From CAZAYB01 sp964489215 (GTDB lineage Bacteria; Planctomycetota; Phycisphaerae; Sedimentisphaerales; Anaerohalosphaeraceae): DNA of 6,498 nucleotides. The DNA is taken from NCBI GenBank assembly GCA_964489215.1, contig CAZAYB010000181.1:1-6498 (forward strand). Reading direction: 5' to 3'. The translations under genes and the position numbers were made by a program. Below are positions 1 to 6,498 of the stretch, piece by piece (positions within the stretch are counted from its first letter, which is position 1; the number at the start of each line of letters is the position of its first letter). The notes beneath the pieces are model-generated. The model saw only the letters and a program-made list of their open reading frames with translations. It had not been told where the DNA came from and searched no databases.

Positions 1-77
1 GCGATTATAAACAAAAAAGCTATTTTACATAAATCCTTTAATATTAACAAGTTCGATTTTTTGAGGAAGACAGCCAT
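1..77 (-). CDS. Possible 5' end of a leftward gene, product unknown (partial)
   Basis: An ATG on the minus strand at 77-75 opens a frame that stays open for 25 codons to the left edge. An in-frame TAG lies just upstream at 83-81. The peptide starts MAVFLKKSN and continues into a hydrophobic stretch ending IAFLFII, which would suit the basic and hydrophobic parts of a signal peptide or first membrane segment. A consensus extended -10 promoter on the same strand lies about 53 bases upstream. Against it: there is no recognisable Shine-Dalgarno sequence, the fragment is short, and AT-rich DNA yields Lys/Ile/Leu/Phe codons by chance. No function can be assigned. The sequence to the left would settle whether the frame continues. 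Confidence 0.3.
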   Translation of the reverse strand, partial: MAVFLKKSNLLILKDLCKIAFLFII

Positions 78-149
78 AATCTATACTTGGAGTTTAATAA
101 AACGATAGAAATTATAAACCGACCTTTGAATTATAACATTTTGAGGAAG
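59..149. repeat. Two copies of an 11-base direct repeat
   Basis: TTTTGAGGAAG occurs at 59-69 and again, identically, at 139-149, with copy starts 80 bases apart. On the minus strand it reads CTTCCTCAAAA. One copy sits just upstream of the extended -10 site and the other lies inside the possible leftward reading frame. A pair of regulator half-sites is conceivable, but two copies in an AT- and purine-rich stretch may also be coincidence. Confidence 0.2.
130..138 (-). promoter_or_regulatory. Extended -10 promoter, leftward
   Basis: Read on the minus strand, this is TGTTATAAT, an exact match to the sigma-70 extended -10 pattern (TGn followed by TATAAT). The predicted transcription start is near 123, leaving a leader of about 46 bases before the possible start codon at 77. 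No good -35 hexamer lies 16-18 bases upstream (TAGCTT at spacing 17), which extended -10 promoters can tolerate. The site lies beyond the end of the propeller gene, so it would drive a separate transcript to the left. The surrounding DNA is very AT-rich, so a chance match is possible. Confidence 0.35.
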
Positions 150-211
150 GAAAAGCTAATTTTTGCAGACTAAACTTAAGTCCTTGTTTTTAAAGAAGAT
201 AAATGCAGATT

Positions 212-241
212 TAAAAGTGTCCTACGGACGCTTGACAAGCG
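212..241 (-). terminator. Possible weak terminator of the leftward operon
   Basis: About 50 bases past the propeller gene stop, the minus strand reads two adjacent hairpins. CGCTT-GTC-AAGCG (241-229) is followed by GTCC-GTA-GGAC (229-219), then AC and TTTT. The short T run after the second stem resembles an intrinsic terminator, but the stems are only 5 and 4 base pairs and the T tract is only four bases, so it would be weak. Its position between the operon end and the next leftward promoter supports the reading. Confidence 0.3.
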
Positions 242-292
242 CATGAGGTACCATTGGTAAGGTTCGGGCAAAATGAATGTTTGTAGGTACTC

Positions 293-3200
293 TTAATTAT
301 TACTGGGTGCAAAGACAACGGAAGTCTGGAGTGCGTATCCACATGTACACCCTGAACTTGATTCGGGGATCATTACAAGACCTCCTGCCGGTATGATGTT
401 TAGCCAGCAGCCCGGTCTTGTGCAGGCGGTGAGAGTATCTCCTTCTGTTTGATTTATATCCAGAGGGTACGCACGGGGATTGTCGCCTCTACCAAAAAGA
501 TAATTTGCAGAAGCGGTAAAGCCGCCGCATCCATGCCCTCCCCTTCTTGCGATATAGTCTATTTTCTGTCCTGTACTCAGGTCGAAGGCATAGGGCCTGA
601 GGTATATTGTGTTTTTGTTTATTACCGGATGCTGCCACTGTTCTCCATGTGTTCCGTCGAGTGGACTGGGACCTGTTGCTCGGATATTCATACCGAGGAA
701 TTGATTGTTCCATAGCTCAGAGCCATTTTCTATGTCCAGGGCAAACATTTCATAGTATAGGGAGTTTTTTTTGTTGTATGTTCCGCTGATTAGGAGAACA
801 TGCTTTGCGGCGTTTAAAAACATTATATGCTGATAAGGCAATTTGCAGGGCTTTTGCCATATTATTTTGCCGGAGTTAATGTCGACGGCGCTGATTTTCA
901 TTCCCTTATCACAGAAATGGTCGATTCGAACCCTGGCATCGGAGTCTTTTCTAAGCTGGGTGTCGGCAGAATGTGCGAAGAAAATTTTTCCTTTATGGAC
1001 TGTTATCGCATTATTCATTACAGAACCAAAATCACGAAACCATGCGTTATTTCCGGTGTCTGTATTGATGGCGAAAATGCTCTGACTTATAACGACCTCC
1101 TTGAAGTCTCCTTCCATGAGTTTTGAACCGTTAAGCGGACTGTTTGAAAAGGCCAGGTCGCTGAAGGATGCGTTTTTTTTCTGTATTGACCCGATGAGCA
1201 TATTATCATAAAAGTTCAGGTAGCCCCAGTCTTTGCTATTTGAGTCGCCTGGTATTTTGAATGTTTTAATTTTGCCAGCGTCTTTGATATTGTAAACGCA
1301 GCAGTTTTGTCCTGTTGCGATATAGAGATTTTTTTCATTTATCAGCATGTGCCCGCAATTTTTAAGAGCGGCCACCCTGCGAGAACCCGGCACATTCTTT
1401 TTCCACAGCATGGTACCGTTGTAGGCATCGACAGCTACAACAGCTTCATCTGCAGGAACGATCAGCCGCCCGTCACTGTAAAGCGAAGACATGGGACGGT
1501 GATGCCGGTCGATAATGTTTCGCGGACCTGGTTTTCCAAACCATTGAATTCTAAACGGACCGCGAGCAGGGTCACTGCTGCAAGCGGTGTGGCCTGGATC
1601 AGCATAAAGCTGTGTCCATTGTCCGACATCAGGCAGAGCAGGACGGAGCAATAAAAAGCTGCTATCTGTTTTTTTAATTTTTGCTGCGACCTCAGTAGCA
1701 AAGTTTTCGAGTTGCTTATTGTTATCATTTGCCAGATGGTAATAAGTTCCGCCACAAGGACGGAGTTTACTGTATATTTGTTCAATTTTAACTTTTGGTT
1801 TTTCACCGGTCAGAACGGACTTTTCGCTAATCGCCAGATTGAAAAGATAATCTGCAAATGGCAGTCTGTCAGGCTCTGCAAAGATTACAACCGCTTTACC
1901 GTATAGTCCAGCCATATTCAGTGAATTTGTGCATGAGTCAATTAAATCCTTGTCATTAGAAACTGCAATAATTTTTAATTGGCTTTTTTGTGCCAGAGCC
2001 TTAATAAGCTCTGAACTATACAGGTCAGTAACGAGACAGTAGCCCTTATCTATCTCGGTGGTGTTTATAATCTTTTCGGCAATTTTGTCGACGTTTTTGT
2101 CATTGGCAGTATTTAAGTTTTCAGATTCTGTTATAATGCATGGTGAACATTTTTTTTCACTGGCAAAGCAGTAAATTACTCCTTCATCTGTGGAAACAAA
2201 AATACTCCCGTCTGCAGCAGCGAGGCAGTAGGCGCTTCCATTTACCTCATGTTGCCATACTTTTTTGCCATCATCAACACTCAAGGCAACGACCTTATTC
2301 TCACATCCTGTGATGAGCTTGTCAGTTGTAAGCAGCATCGAGTAAGCCCGGGGGAGTACCTGCTTCCATTCGATACAGTATTGCTTCTGTGAATCGAGGT
2401 AGTCTATGCGGAGTTTTATTTTATGCAGTTTTTCTTTATCCTTTTCAGTTTTGGCGTTTTTTTCAAGCTGGTCAGATTTTTTTTTAAGGTTTGCAACAGC
2501 CTGGCACAGCTCATTATATTTTTCCCGGTTTATTGCAGTTATGTCATTATGAGAGAGAAGGTATGCCTTTGGTCCTCGAACAATCATTCTTATGCCGTCA
2601 AATGAGGCTATTGAGGTGTTACAGGTATTGTCGAAGACACTTATTTTTCCTTCCCTTCTTCCCGGAGCGTTTACAACCATGTTTTCTACAACCAGTGTAA
2701 AGGCACCTCCTGCACCTTCGATTTTTCTATCGAATTGTCCTGTTTTAATATCGAACAGTCCCGGCTCTGTTCTGCTGCCGGGTATGACAAGTTTATCTCG
2801 CATAACAGCTATGTATCCCTGTGGGGAGATTTCAGCTTTTTCTGTCCATATATTTTTTCCAGTGTCTGCATCAAGGGCTTTCACAAAAACTCCCTGATTG
2901 GGAAAAATTCCTGAGGTTGTATATAAAATTTCATTATTGATAAATACTCCAGTTCGCACGGGCCAAAGTGAGATAATCCTTTCGTTTCCGGCAATTCTAT
3001 AATCTTCCCGTGAGCATCTTTTTTTCCATATAATTGAGCCGTCTTCATCATTGAGGCAGTAAACACACCCGTCGTCGGAGCCGAAATAAATTTTGTTTTC
3101 GTGAATGACAGGTGCAAGTCTTACAGGCCCTTCGGTGTAAAATTTCCAAATCAGCTTTCCAGTTTCAGCATTAAGACAACGAATTGAGTCATCTGCGGAG

Positions 3201-3496
3201 GAACCGAAATAGAGTTTTCCGTCAGCAATCACAGGATCGAATGCCCTGTCATAGGTAACAGCCGGGGTTATGATTCCCACGTTGTGCCAGAAGTCCTGTC
3301 TTGCAGGTTCCGGCCAGGCAGGGGCTGGTTTTTTCGAAGCAGTGTAACTCCACTGTAGATACATTTTGGAGCTGATTATTTCACTTGATACAAAGCTATG
3401 GTTTTTGTCGCCTCCAAAGCATGGCCAGTCCGATGCAAATGCAGAATAAGCGGAAAAGATTATTAGTGAGATGTAATAGTATTTTTTAATTATCAT
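293..3496 (-). CDS. Secreted PQQ-like beta-propeller protein with an embedded methyltransferase-like domain
   Basis: This encodes a predicted exported protein of 1067 residues. A signal peptide spans about 1-21 (basic start IIKKYY, hydrophobic core, cleavage near AFA-SD), followed by the WPCFGGD motif typical of planctomycete propeller proteins. The first propeller (about 60-450) shows PQQ/Kelch-like blades such as KLYFGS..CLNAETGKLIW. It is interrupted by a Lys/Glu-rich helical stretch at 325-376. Residues 483-593 resemble a class I methyltransferase fold, but the glycine loop and the acidic residue after strand 2 are replaced. A second propeller (about 626-980) begins WTQLYADPGHTA. The tail has GGHGCGG, CTRPGCW and GCTCGY. 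The ATG at 3496 is preferred; a TTG at 3502 in the same frame overlaps the upstream stop. It follows the lipoprotein gene by two bases, implying translational coupling. Binding of PQQ itself is not implied. Function is unknown; the fold assignment is fairly secure. Confidence 0.9.
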   Translation of the reverse strand: MIIKKYYYISLIIFSAYSAFASDWPCFGGDKNHSFVSSEIISSKMYLQWSYTASKKPAPAWPEPARQDFWHNVGIITPAVTYDRAFDPVIADGKLYFGSSADDSIRCLNAETGKLIWKFYTEGPVRLAPVIHENKIYFGSDDGCVYCLNDEDGSIIWKKRCSREDYRIAGNERIISLWPVRTGVFINNEILYTTSGIFPNQGVFVKALDADTGKNIWTEKAEISPQGYIAVMRDKLVIPGSRTEPGLFDIKTGQFDRKIEGAGGAFTLVVENMVVNAPGRREGKISVFDNTCNTSIASFDGIRMIVRGPKAYLLSHNDITAINREKYNELCQAVANLKKKSDQLEKNAKTEKDKEKLHKIKLRIDYLDSQKQYCIEWKQVLPRAYSMLLTTDKLITGCENKVVALSVDDGKKVWQHEVNGSAYCLAAADGSIFVSTDEGVIYCFASEKKCSPCIITESENLNTANDKNVDKIAEKIINTTEIDKGYCLVTDLYSSELIKALAQKSQLKIIAVSNDKDLIDSCTNSLNMAGLYGKAVVIFAEPDRLPFADYLFNLAISEKSVLTGEKPKVKIEQIYSKLRPCGGTYYHLANDNNKQLENFATEVAAKIKKTDSSFLLLRPALPDVGQWTQLYADPGHTACSSDPARGPFRIQWFGKPGPRNIIDRHHRPMSSLYSDGRLIVPADEAVVAVDAYNGTMLWKKNVPGSRRVAALKNCGHMLINEKNLYIATGQNCCVYNIKDAGKIKTFKIPGDSNSKDWGYLNFYDNMLIGSIQKKNASFSDLAFSNSPLNGSKLMEGDFKEVVISQSIFAINTDTGNNAWFRDFGSVMNNAITVHKGKIFFAHSADTQLRKDSDARVRIDHFCDKGMKISAVDINSGKIIWQKPCKLPYQHIMFLNAAKHVLLISGTYNKKNSLYYEMFALDIENGSELWNNQFLGMNIRATGPSPLDGTHGEQWQHPVINKNTIYLRPYAFDLSTGQKIDYIARRGGHGCGGFTASANYLFGRGDNPRAYPLDINQTEGDTLTACTRPGCWLNIIPAGGLVMIPESSSGCTCGYALQTSVVFAPSNN

Positions 3497-3498
3497 GT

Positions 3499-4329
3499 TC
3501 AATCCATTATTAAAATCTGATTTTTTTCTGCGTATTTTCTGAATCGCTTTAGTTGATCAACGTTAATAAGATCTGTGCCGGCGTCTATGAGTTGGCTCCA
3601 AAGACGTGGCTGGTCTTGAGTTGCCCAGAAACGAACTTTTCTTGCCTGTTCGTGGGCCTTTTCGGTTATTTGTCTGATTTTTTTGATTTGTTCTTTTCTC
3701 AGAGGCGCTTTGCATGAGCCAGCAGTGATGTTTTTTATGTTATCGCTTATCATTGGCATAAAATGTGGTGGAAAGCCTGAATTCAGATCTACAGGTCTTC
3801 CGTCAAAACCAGCGTATCGAATTTCCTGCTTAAGCATCAGCTCTTTACATCGGTTTCCACTTATAATAACATCTACGGCTTTTTGATGAAACTTGCCGTT
3901 TTTGAAAACCGAGATAATACTTTCGTATTCTGCCAGTGCATCGTGAACAGCAAGGTAAGTCGGTTCGGCATCTGATTTTATATCAATCATAAGAGTAAGT
4001 GGATATTTTGAGCGATATACCGAGCCTCCGTTTTGATGAACAATTCTGCGAAGAGGTTTCAGATATAGGTTTTGAAGTGTTTTGTTTTTTGAGCACTGCC
4101 ATTTGTCGTGCGCCACGAGAATCCTGCCTTCGAGAAGGTGTACATCTGCTTCAATGCTAATGAATCCGCATTCGAGAGCCTCGAAAAGGGGTCTGCTTCT
4201 TTCGTAATCATTGTGTGAATGCCCCGGACACAGTGCCAAAGGTATTTGCGAACATGAAAATTCTTCATTTTTTTGACAGTTCGTCAAGAACAGCACCGAC
4301 AAAGCCATGATATATATAATTTTTTTCAT
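3499..4329 (-). CDS. PI-PLC/glycerophosphodiester phosphodiesterase-family lipoprotein
   Basis: This 276-residue predicted lipoprotein has a short signal sequence (MKKIIYIMALSVLF) ending in LTNC, with Cys18 as the probable lipidated residue. Asn at -1 is unusual for a lipobox. The rest is a TIM-barrel phosphodiesterase of the PI-PLC/GDPD superfamily. HSHNDY at 37-42 supplies the first catalytic His. EAD at 60-62 and D116 in MIDIKS are likely Mg/Ca ligands. H74 in VAHD is the second catalytic His, and GTDLINVDQL near 251-260 is the usual last-strand motif. Family members cleave glycerophosphodiesters or related phosphodiesters; the actual substrate is unknown. The length is normal and all key residues are present. 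Anchoring would place it in the periplasm or at the outer membrane. The ATG start has no visible Shine-Dalgarno sequence. The gene leads a two-gene operon with the propeller protein, and the phosphoesterase gene at 4531 is divergent from it. Confidence 0.88.
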   Translation of the reverse strand: MKKIIYIMALSVLFLTNCQKNEEFSCSQIPLALCPGHSHNDYERSRPLFEALECGFISIEADVHLLEGRILVAHDKWQCSKNKTLQNLYLKPLRRIVHQNGGSVYRSKYPLTLMIDIKSDAEPTYLAVHDALAEYESIISVFKNGKFHQKAVDVIISGNRCKELMLKQEIRYAGFDGRPVDLNSGFPPHFMPMISDNIKNITAGSCKAPLRKEQIKKIRQITEKAHEQARKVRFWATQDQPRLWSQLIDAGTDLINVDQLKRFRKYAEKNQILIMD

Positions 4330-4530
4330 AAGTATATATTTTCAACAGAAAGTAAATTTTTCGGAATAGTAAGATATATTTATATTAACCACTAATGCTT
4401 TTATGTATATGAGAATATTATTAAAAATGATATTTAATTAAAAATTAACATGACATAACGGTAGTAAAATGTTAAATAGTCTTCAGATTGTATATGTAAA
4501 ATTTTTTATTAAAAGGTGAGAAAAGGATTC
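4330..4530. promoter_or_regulatory. Divergent intergenic control region
   Basis: This very AT-rich 201-base gap separates two outward-facing transcripts, so both promoters probably lie here. Rightward candidates are weak. TAAAAT at 4465-4470 matches -10 in five of six bases but lacks a -35. ATGACA at 4450-4455 has TTAAAT at 4472-4477 at spacing 16. For the leftward lipoprotein gene there are only AT-rich runs such as TTAATATAAATATAT, with no decisive -35/-10 pair. A 10-base palindrome, TTTAATTAAA, lies at 4433-4442. No Pho-box-like CTGTCAT repeats and no riboswitch-like structure were seen. Confidence 0.5.
4514..4520 (+). promoter_or_regulatory. Ribosome binding site of the metallophosphoesterase gene
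   Basis: AGGTGAG lies ten bases before the ATG at 4531 and is the best Shine-Dalgarno-like sequence in the window. A second purine run, AAAAGGA at 4521-4527, is only three bases from the ATG, too close to be optimal. An in-frame TAA at 4510-4512 rules out a longer protein, and the internal ATGs at codons 18 and 24 have no comparable site. Together these fix the start at 4531. Confidence 0.6.
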
Positions 4531-6498
4531 ATGGAAAATTCAATTTCAAAAAGATGCACAAAACTGTACAGCAGTTATGTTATGTTTTTGCCCTTAAGCA
4601 TGTTTTCATTGACATTTCTGTTTTTTTGTTCAATTGCATGTGGCGAGTTAATTACCGGGCCCTACCTTCAGAATGTGAAAACTGATGGTATTACCGTTAT
4701 GTGGGAGCTTTCTGAAGCTCTCAGCTGTACGGTTGAATATGGACCGGACGCAGGTTACGGCAATACCGTTTCAGGAGAGAGTGAAACGGTTGTTCCAGGA
4801 AGTGTTGTTTACAAGTCATTTATTAGCGGCCTTTTGCCTGATACTGTTTATCATTACAGAGTTGTTATTGATAATTCTTCTGGTCCGAATAAAACATTCA
4901 AGACGGCCCCTGCCGGGTATGCGGATTTCAGTTTTGGAGTCTGGGGGGACAGTCAAGGCAATAACGGCGGTTCATATCCACCAGACCTTTTAGAACCGAC
5001 AAACTCAATGATGGCACACATGTCCCAGCGAGTTGATTTTGGTGTTAGCGTCGGAGACCTGGCAGAAAACGGTAATTCATACAATGATACAAGGAATTAT
5101 TATCTTGACCGAGTTGCGAAGTATCTTGGAACTAAAGTGCCATGGTTTAACGCCTGGGGCAATCATGATGGTTCCAGTTCTTCGATAATCCGTAAATTTG
5201 CAGATATGCCCAGTGCTGAAAGAGGATTTCCTTATCACAACGGATACGGAAGTTTTTCCTTTAAGTATGCTCGATGTCATTTCCTTTGTATAGATGATCT
5301 GGAGAGGACGGATTTTGAATGGATAAAGAACGATCTGTACAGCGCCAAAGATAATTCGAGATTCATATTTGTTTTTGTTCATCGTCCTGTTTATTGTGAG
5401 AGATGGTATTCCGGAGAGCAGATTTTCAGGGAGGACCTCGTTCCGCTTCTTGAGACTTATGGGGTTGATGTTTGTTTTAGCGGGCACACTCACTCATACG
5501 GACGCGGGTATAAAAATGGTGTTTATTACTGTATTACCGGTGGGGGAAGCTGGCTGGACTCGTCAGAGCCTCTTACAGGAGACTGGCCTCACATGACTGT
5601 CGGCGGCTATCATGATCTGGCGGCAGGGATTAACGGAGGACTTGTCAACGAGTATGTACAGGTTAGTGTAAACGAAGACGGCTTTACAGCTCAGATGACT
5701 GCTTTTAATCCGGATGGAAGTGTGATGACAGGGGTTAAGGATATTTTTTCGAAATCAAGTTTCACCGGCGACATCGATGGAAGCGGTTTTGTTGATTCGT
5801 CTGATTTAGCTCTCTTGATCAAAAACTGGCTTTGTCAAAAGCCTGCTAACCCCACCAGGACAGTTATTCCTGACTTTGAGGGTATGACCGAAACGTCCGC
5901 GAAAGAGACAATAAGGAATCTTCAGCTTTATGTTGCGCATACTGAGTATACCTACAACCCTGGAGCAGCCGCGGGAACCGTTATTGCCCAGACCCCAGAA
6001 GCTGGCAAGGAAGTTGATATATCAACCGGTGTTTCGATTACTGTCGCATACGATGGGGATCTTATATTCAGTGAAAATTTTGACGTGCTTACGCTGGGTC
6101 CCAATGTCCATGAATGGCTCTTAGAGGATGAGGCTTTCACACATACCCCCCCTTCTGGCTGGTATATTGACGCTGCTGGTGTTTCAACTATTAACGATCC
6201 TGACAGGGGCGTCCATGAATGGCAAGGCTGGAGCTTTACGGTTAAGGTGTGGTGGGCCCAGACAGCCGGCGGGCAGAACAGAAGCCAGTTTACAAAGGCA
6301 AACTCAATTATCGCAGTGGCAGACCCTGATGAATGGGACGATAGGGGGACTAATCCGACTCCGGAAAATCTGGGAACTTATAACACATTTTTGAAAACTC
6401 CTGAAATCTCACTAAATGCTGTTCGTGAGAACACGGCAGTACTTTTTTTCGACTCAAGCTGGAGGCCTGAGGATTATCAAAAGGCGTCTATTAGAGTA
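4531..6498 (+). CDS. Secreted purple-acid-phosphatase-like metallophosphoesterase with dockerin and PASTA domains (3' end missing)
   Basis: The frame is open for 656 codons to the right edge, so the C-terminus is missing. A signal peptide with a long N-region ends near SIACG (34-38). Residues 42-127 form a fibronectin-like N-terminal domain as in purple acid phosphatases (GPYLQNV..ITVMWE). The calcineurin-like core spans about 133-345, with metal-site motifs GDSQ (D140), GDLAEN (D176, N180), GNHD (N211, H212), H284 in VHRPVY, and GHTH (H319, H321). The Tyr of the purple GDxxY motif is absent, so an ordinary dinuclear site is likelier than a purple Fe centre. A single dockerin-type calcium loop follows at 413-434 (D414, D416, S418, D422, D425). 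Next come a PASTA domain at 445-508 and a probable beta-sandwich from 513 (ENFDVLTLGPN, then EWQGWSF and DPDEWDDR). It probably hydrolyses a phosphate ester outside the cytoplasm; the substrate is unknown. Confidence 0.9.
   Translation, partial: MENSISKRCTKLYSSYVMFLPLSMFSLTFLFFCSIACGELITGPYLQNVKTDGITVMWELSEALSCTVEYGPDAGYGNTVSGESETVVPGSVVYKSFISGLLPDTVYHYRVVIDNSSGPNKTFKTAPAGYADFSFGVWGDSQGNNGGSYPPDLLEPTNSMMAHMSQRVDFGVSVGDLAENGNSYNDTRNYYLDRVAKYLGTKVPWFNAWGNHDGSSSSIIRKFADMPSAERGFPYHNGYGSFSFKYARCHFLCIDDLERTDFEWIKNDLYSAKDNSRFIFVFVHRPVYCERWYSGEQIFREDLVPLLETYGVDVCFSGHTHSYGRGYKNGVYYCITGGGSWLDSSEPLTGDWPHMTVGGYHDLAAGINGGLVNEYVQVSVNEDGFTAQMTAFNPDGSVMTGVKDIFSKSSFTGDIDGSGFVDSSDLALLIKNWLCQKPANPTRTVIPDFEGMTETSAKETIRNLQLYVAHTEYTYNPGAAAGTVIAQTPEAGKEVDISTGVSITVAYDGDLIFSENFDVLTLGPNVHEWLLEDEAFTHTPPSGWYIDAAGVSTINDPDRGVHEWQGWSFTVKVWWAQTAGGQNRSQFTKANSIIAVADPDEWDDRGTNPTPENLGTYNTFLKTPEISLNAVRENTAVLFFDSSWRPEDYQKASIRV

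Noticed and set aside
1..105. Rightward open frame from the left edge to a TAG at 106
   Set aside because: It has 35 codons, no start codon needed at the edge, and a low-complexity Lys/Ile/Phe composition. It is not distinguishable from chance in AT-rich DNA, and the leftward reading has a promoter in its favour.
205..290. tRNA-like segment (GGTTCG near 260 with a stem at 229-241)
   Set aside because: The would-be anticodon stem has a 3-base loop, and no acceptor or T stem closes around GGTTCG.
2139..2152. CSPC in the propeller linker as a haem c site
   Set aside because: It is CxxC followed by Ile, not His. At most it could form a disulfide.
3497..3502. TTG at 3502 as the start of the propeller gene
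   Set aside because: It adds only two residues (the start and Asn) before an ATG in the same frame, and ATG is the likelier start. The choice does not alter the signal peptide.
4630..4644. Lipobox at SIAC (residues 34-37) of the metallophosphoesterase
   Set aside because: Ser at -3 is poor for a lipobox, and ordinary signal peptidase cleavage after SIA or ACG is as likely. Lipidation cannot be claimed.
5077..5493. Minus-strand open frame of 138 codons within the metallophosphoesterase gene
   Set aside because: It lies wholly opposite the conserved metal-site motifs of the real gene and encodes nothing recognisable, so it is a shadow frame.
6146..6152. Possible frameshift at a run of seven C
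   Set aside because: The frame is continuous, and the motifs before it (ENFDVLTLGPN) and after it (EWQGWSF, DPDEWDDR) read as one domain.

Overview
The window looks like a piece of a Planctomycetota chromosome, probably from the Phycisphaerae/Sedimentisphaerales side. This is inferred from the protein types. One is a very long secreted PQQ-type beta-propeller protein with a methyltransferase-like insert and a Cys-rich C-terminus. Another is a secreted phosphoesterase carrying a single dockerin-type calcium loop and a PASTA domain. Shine-Dalgarno sequences are weak or absent for most genes. Coding DNA is of moderate GC and the gaps are strongly AT-rich.

Layout. Positions 1-292 hold no complete gene. 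They contain a possible 5' end of a leftward gene (start codon at 77-75, running off the left edge), an extended -10 promoter that could serve it (130-138, minus strand), and a cluster of three small palindromes (219-259) just past the end of the neighbouring operon. Positions 293-4329 are a two-gene leftward operon. The first gene is a lipoprotein of the PI-PLC/glycerophosphodiesterase superfamily (4329-3499). Two bases after its stop comes the 1067-residue propeller protein (3496-293). Positions 4330-4530 are an AT-rich divergent intergenic region. From 4531 to the right edge runs a rightward gene, incomplete at its 3' end, for a multidomain secreted metallophosphoesterase.

How they may fit together. 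All three main products are predicted to be exported. Two are phosphoesterases of different chemistry, a glycerophosphodiesterase-like enzyme and a purple-acid-phosphatase-like metallophosphoesterase, and they are divergently arranged around one control region. Sequential attack on an extracellular or envelope phosphodiester is a reasonable hypothesis, but no substrate can be read from the sequence. The propeller protein is probably translationally coupled to the lipoprotein, and its role is unknown. The most unusual feature is the methyltransferase-like fold between its two propeller halves, which appears to have lost the residues expected to bind S-adenosylmethionine.
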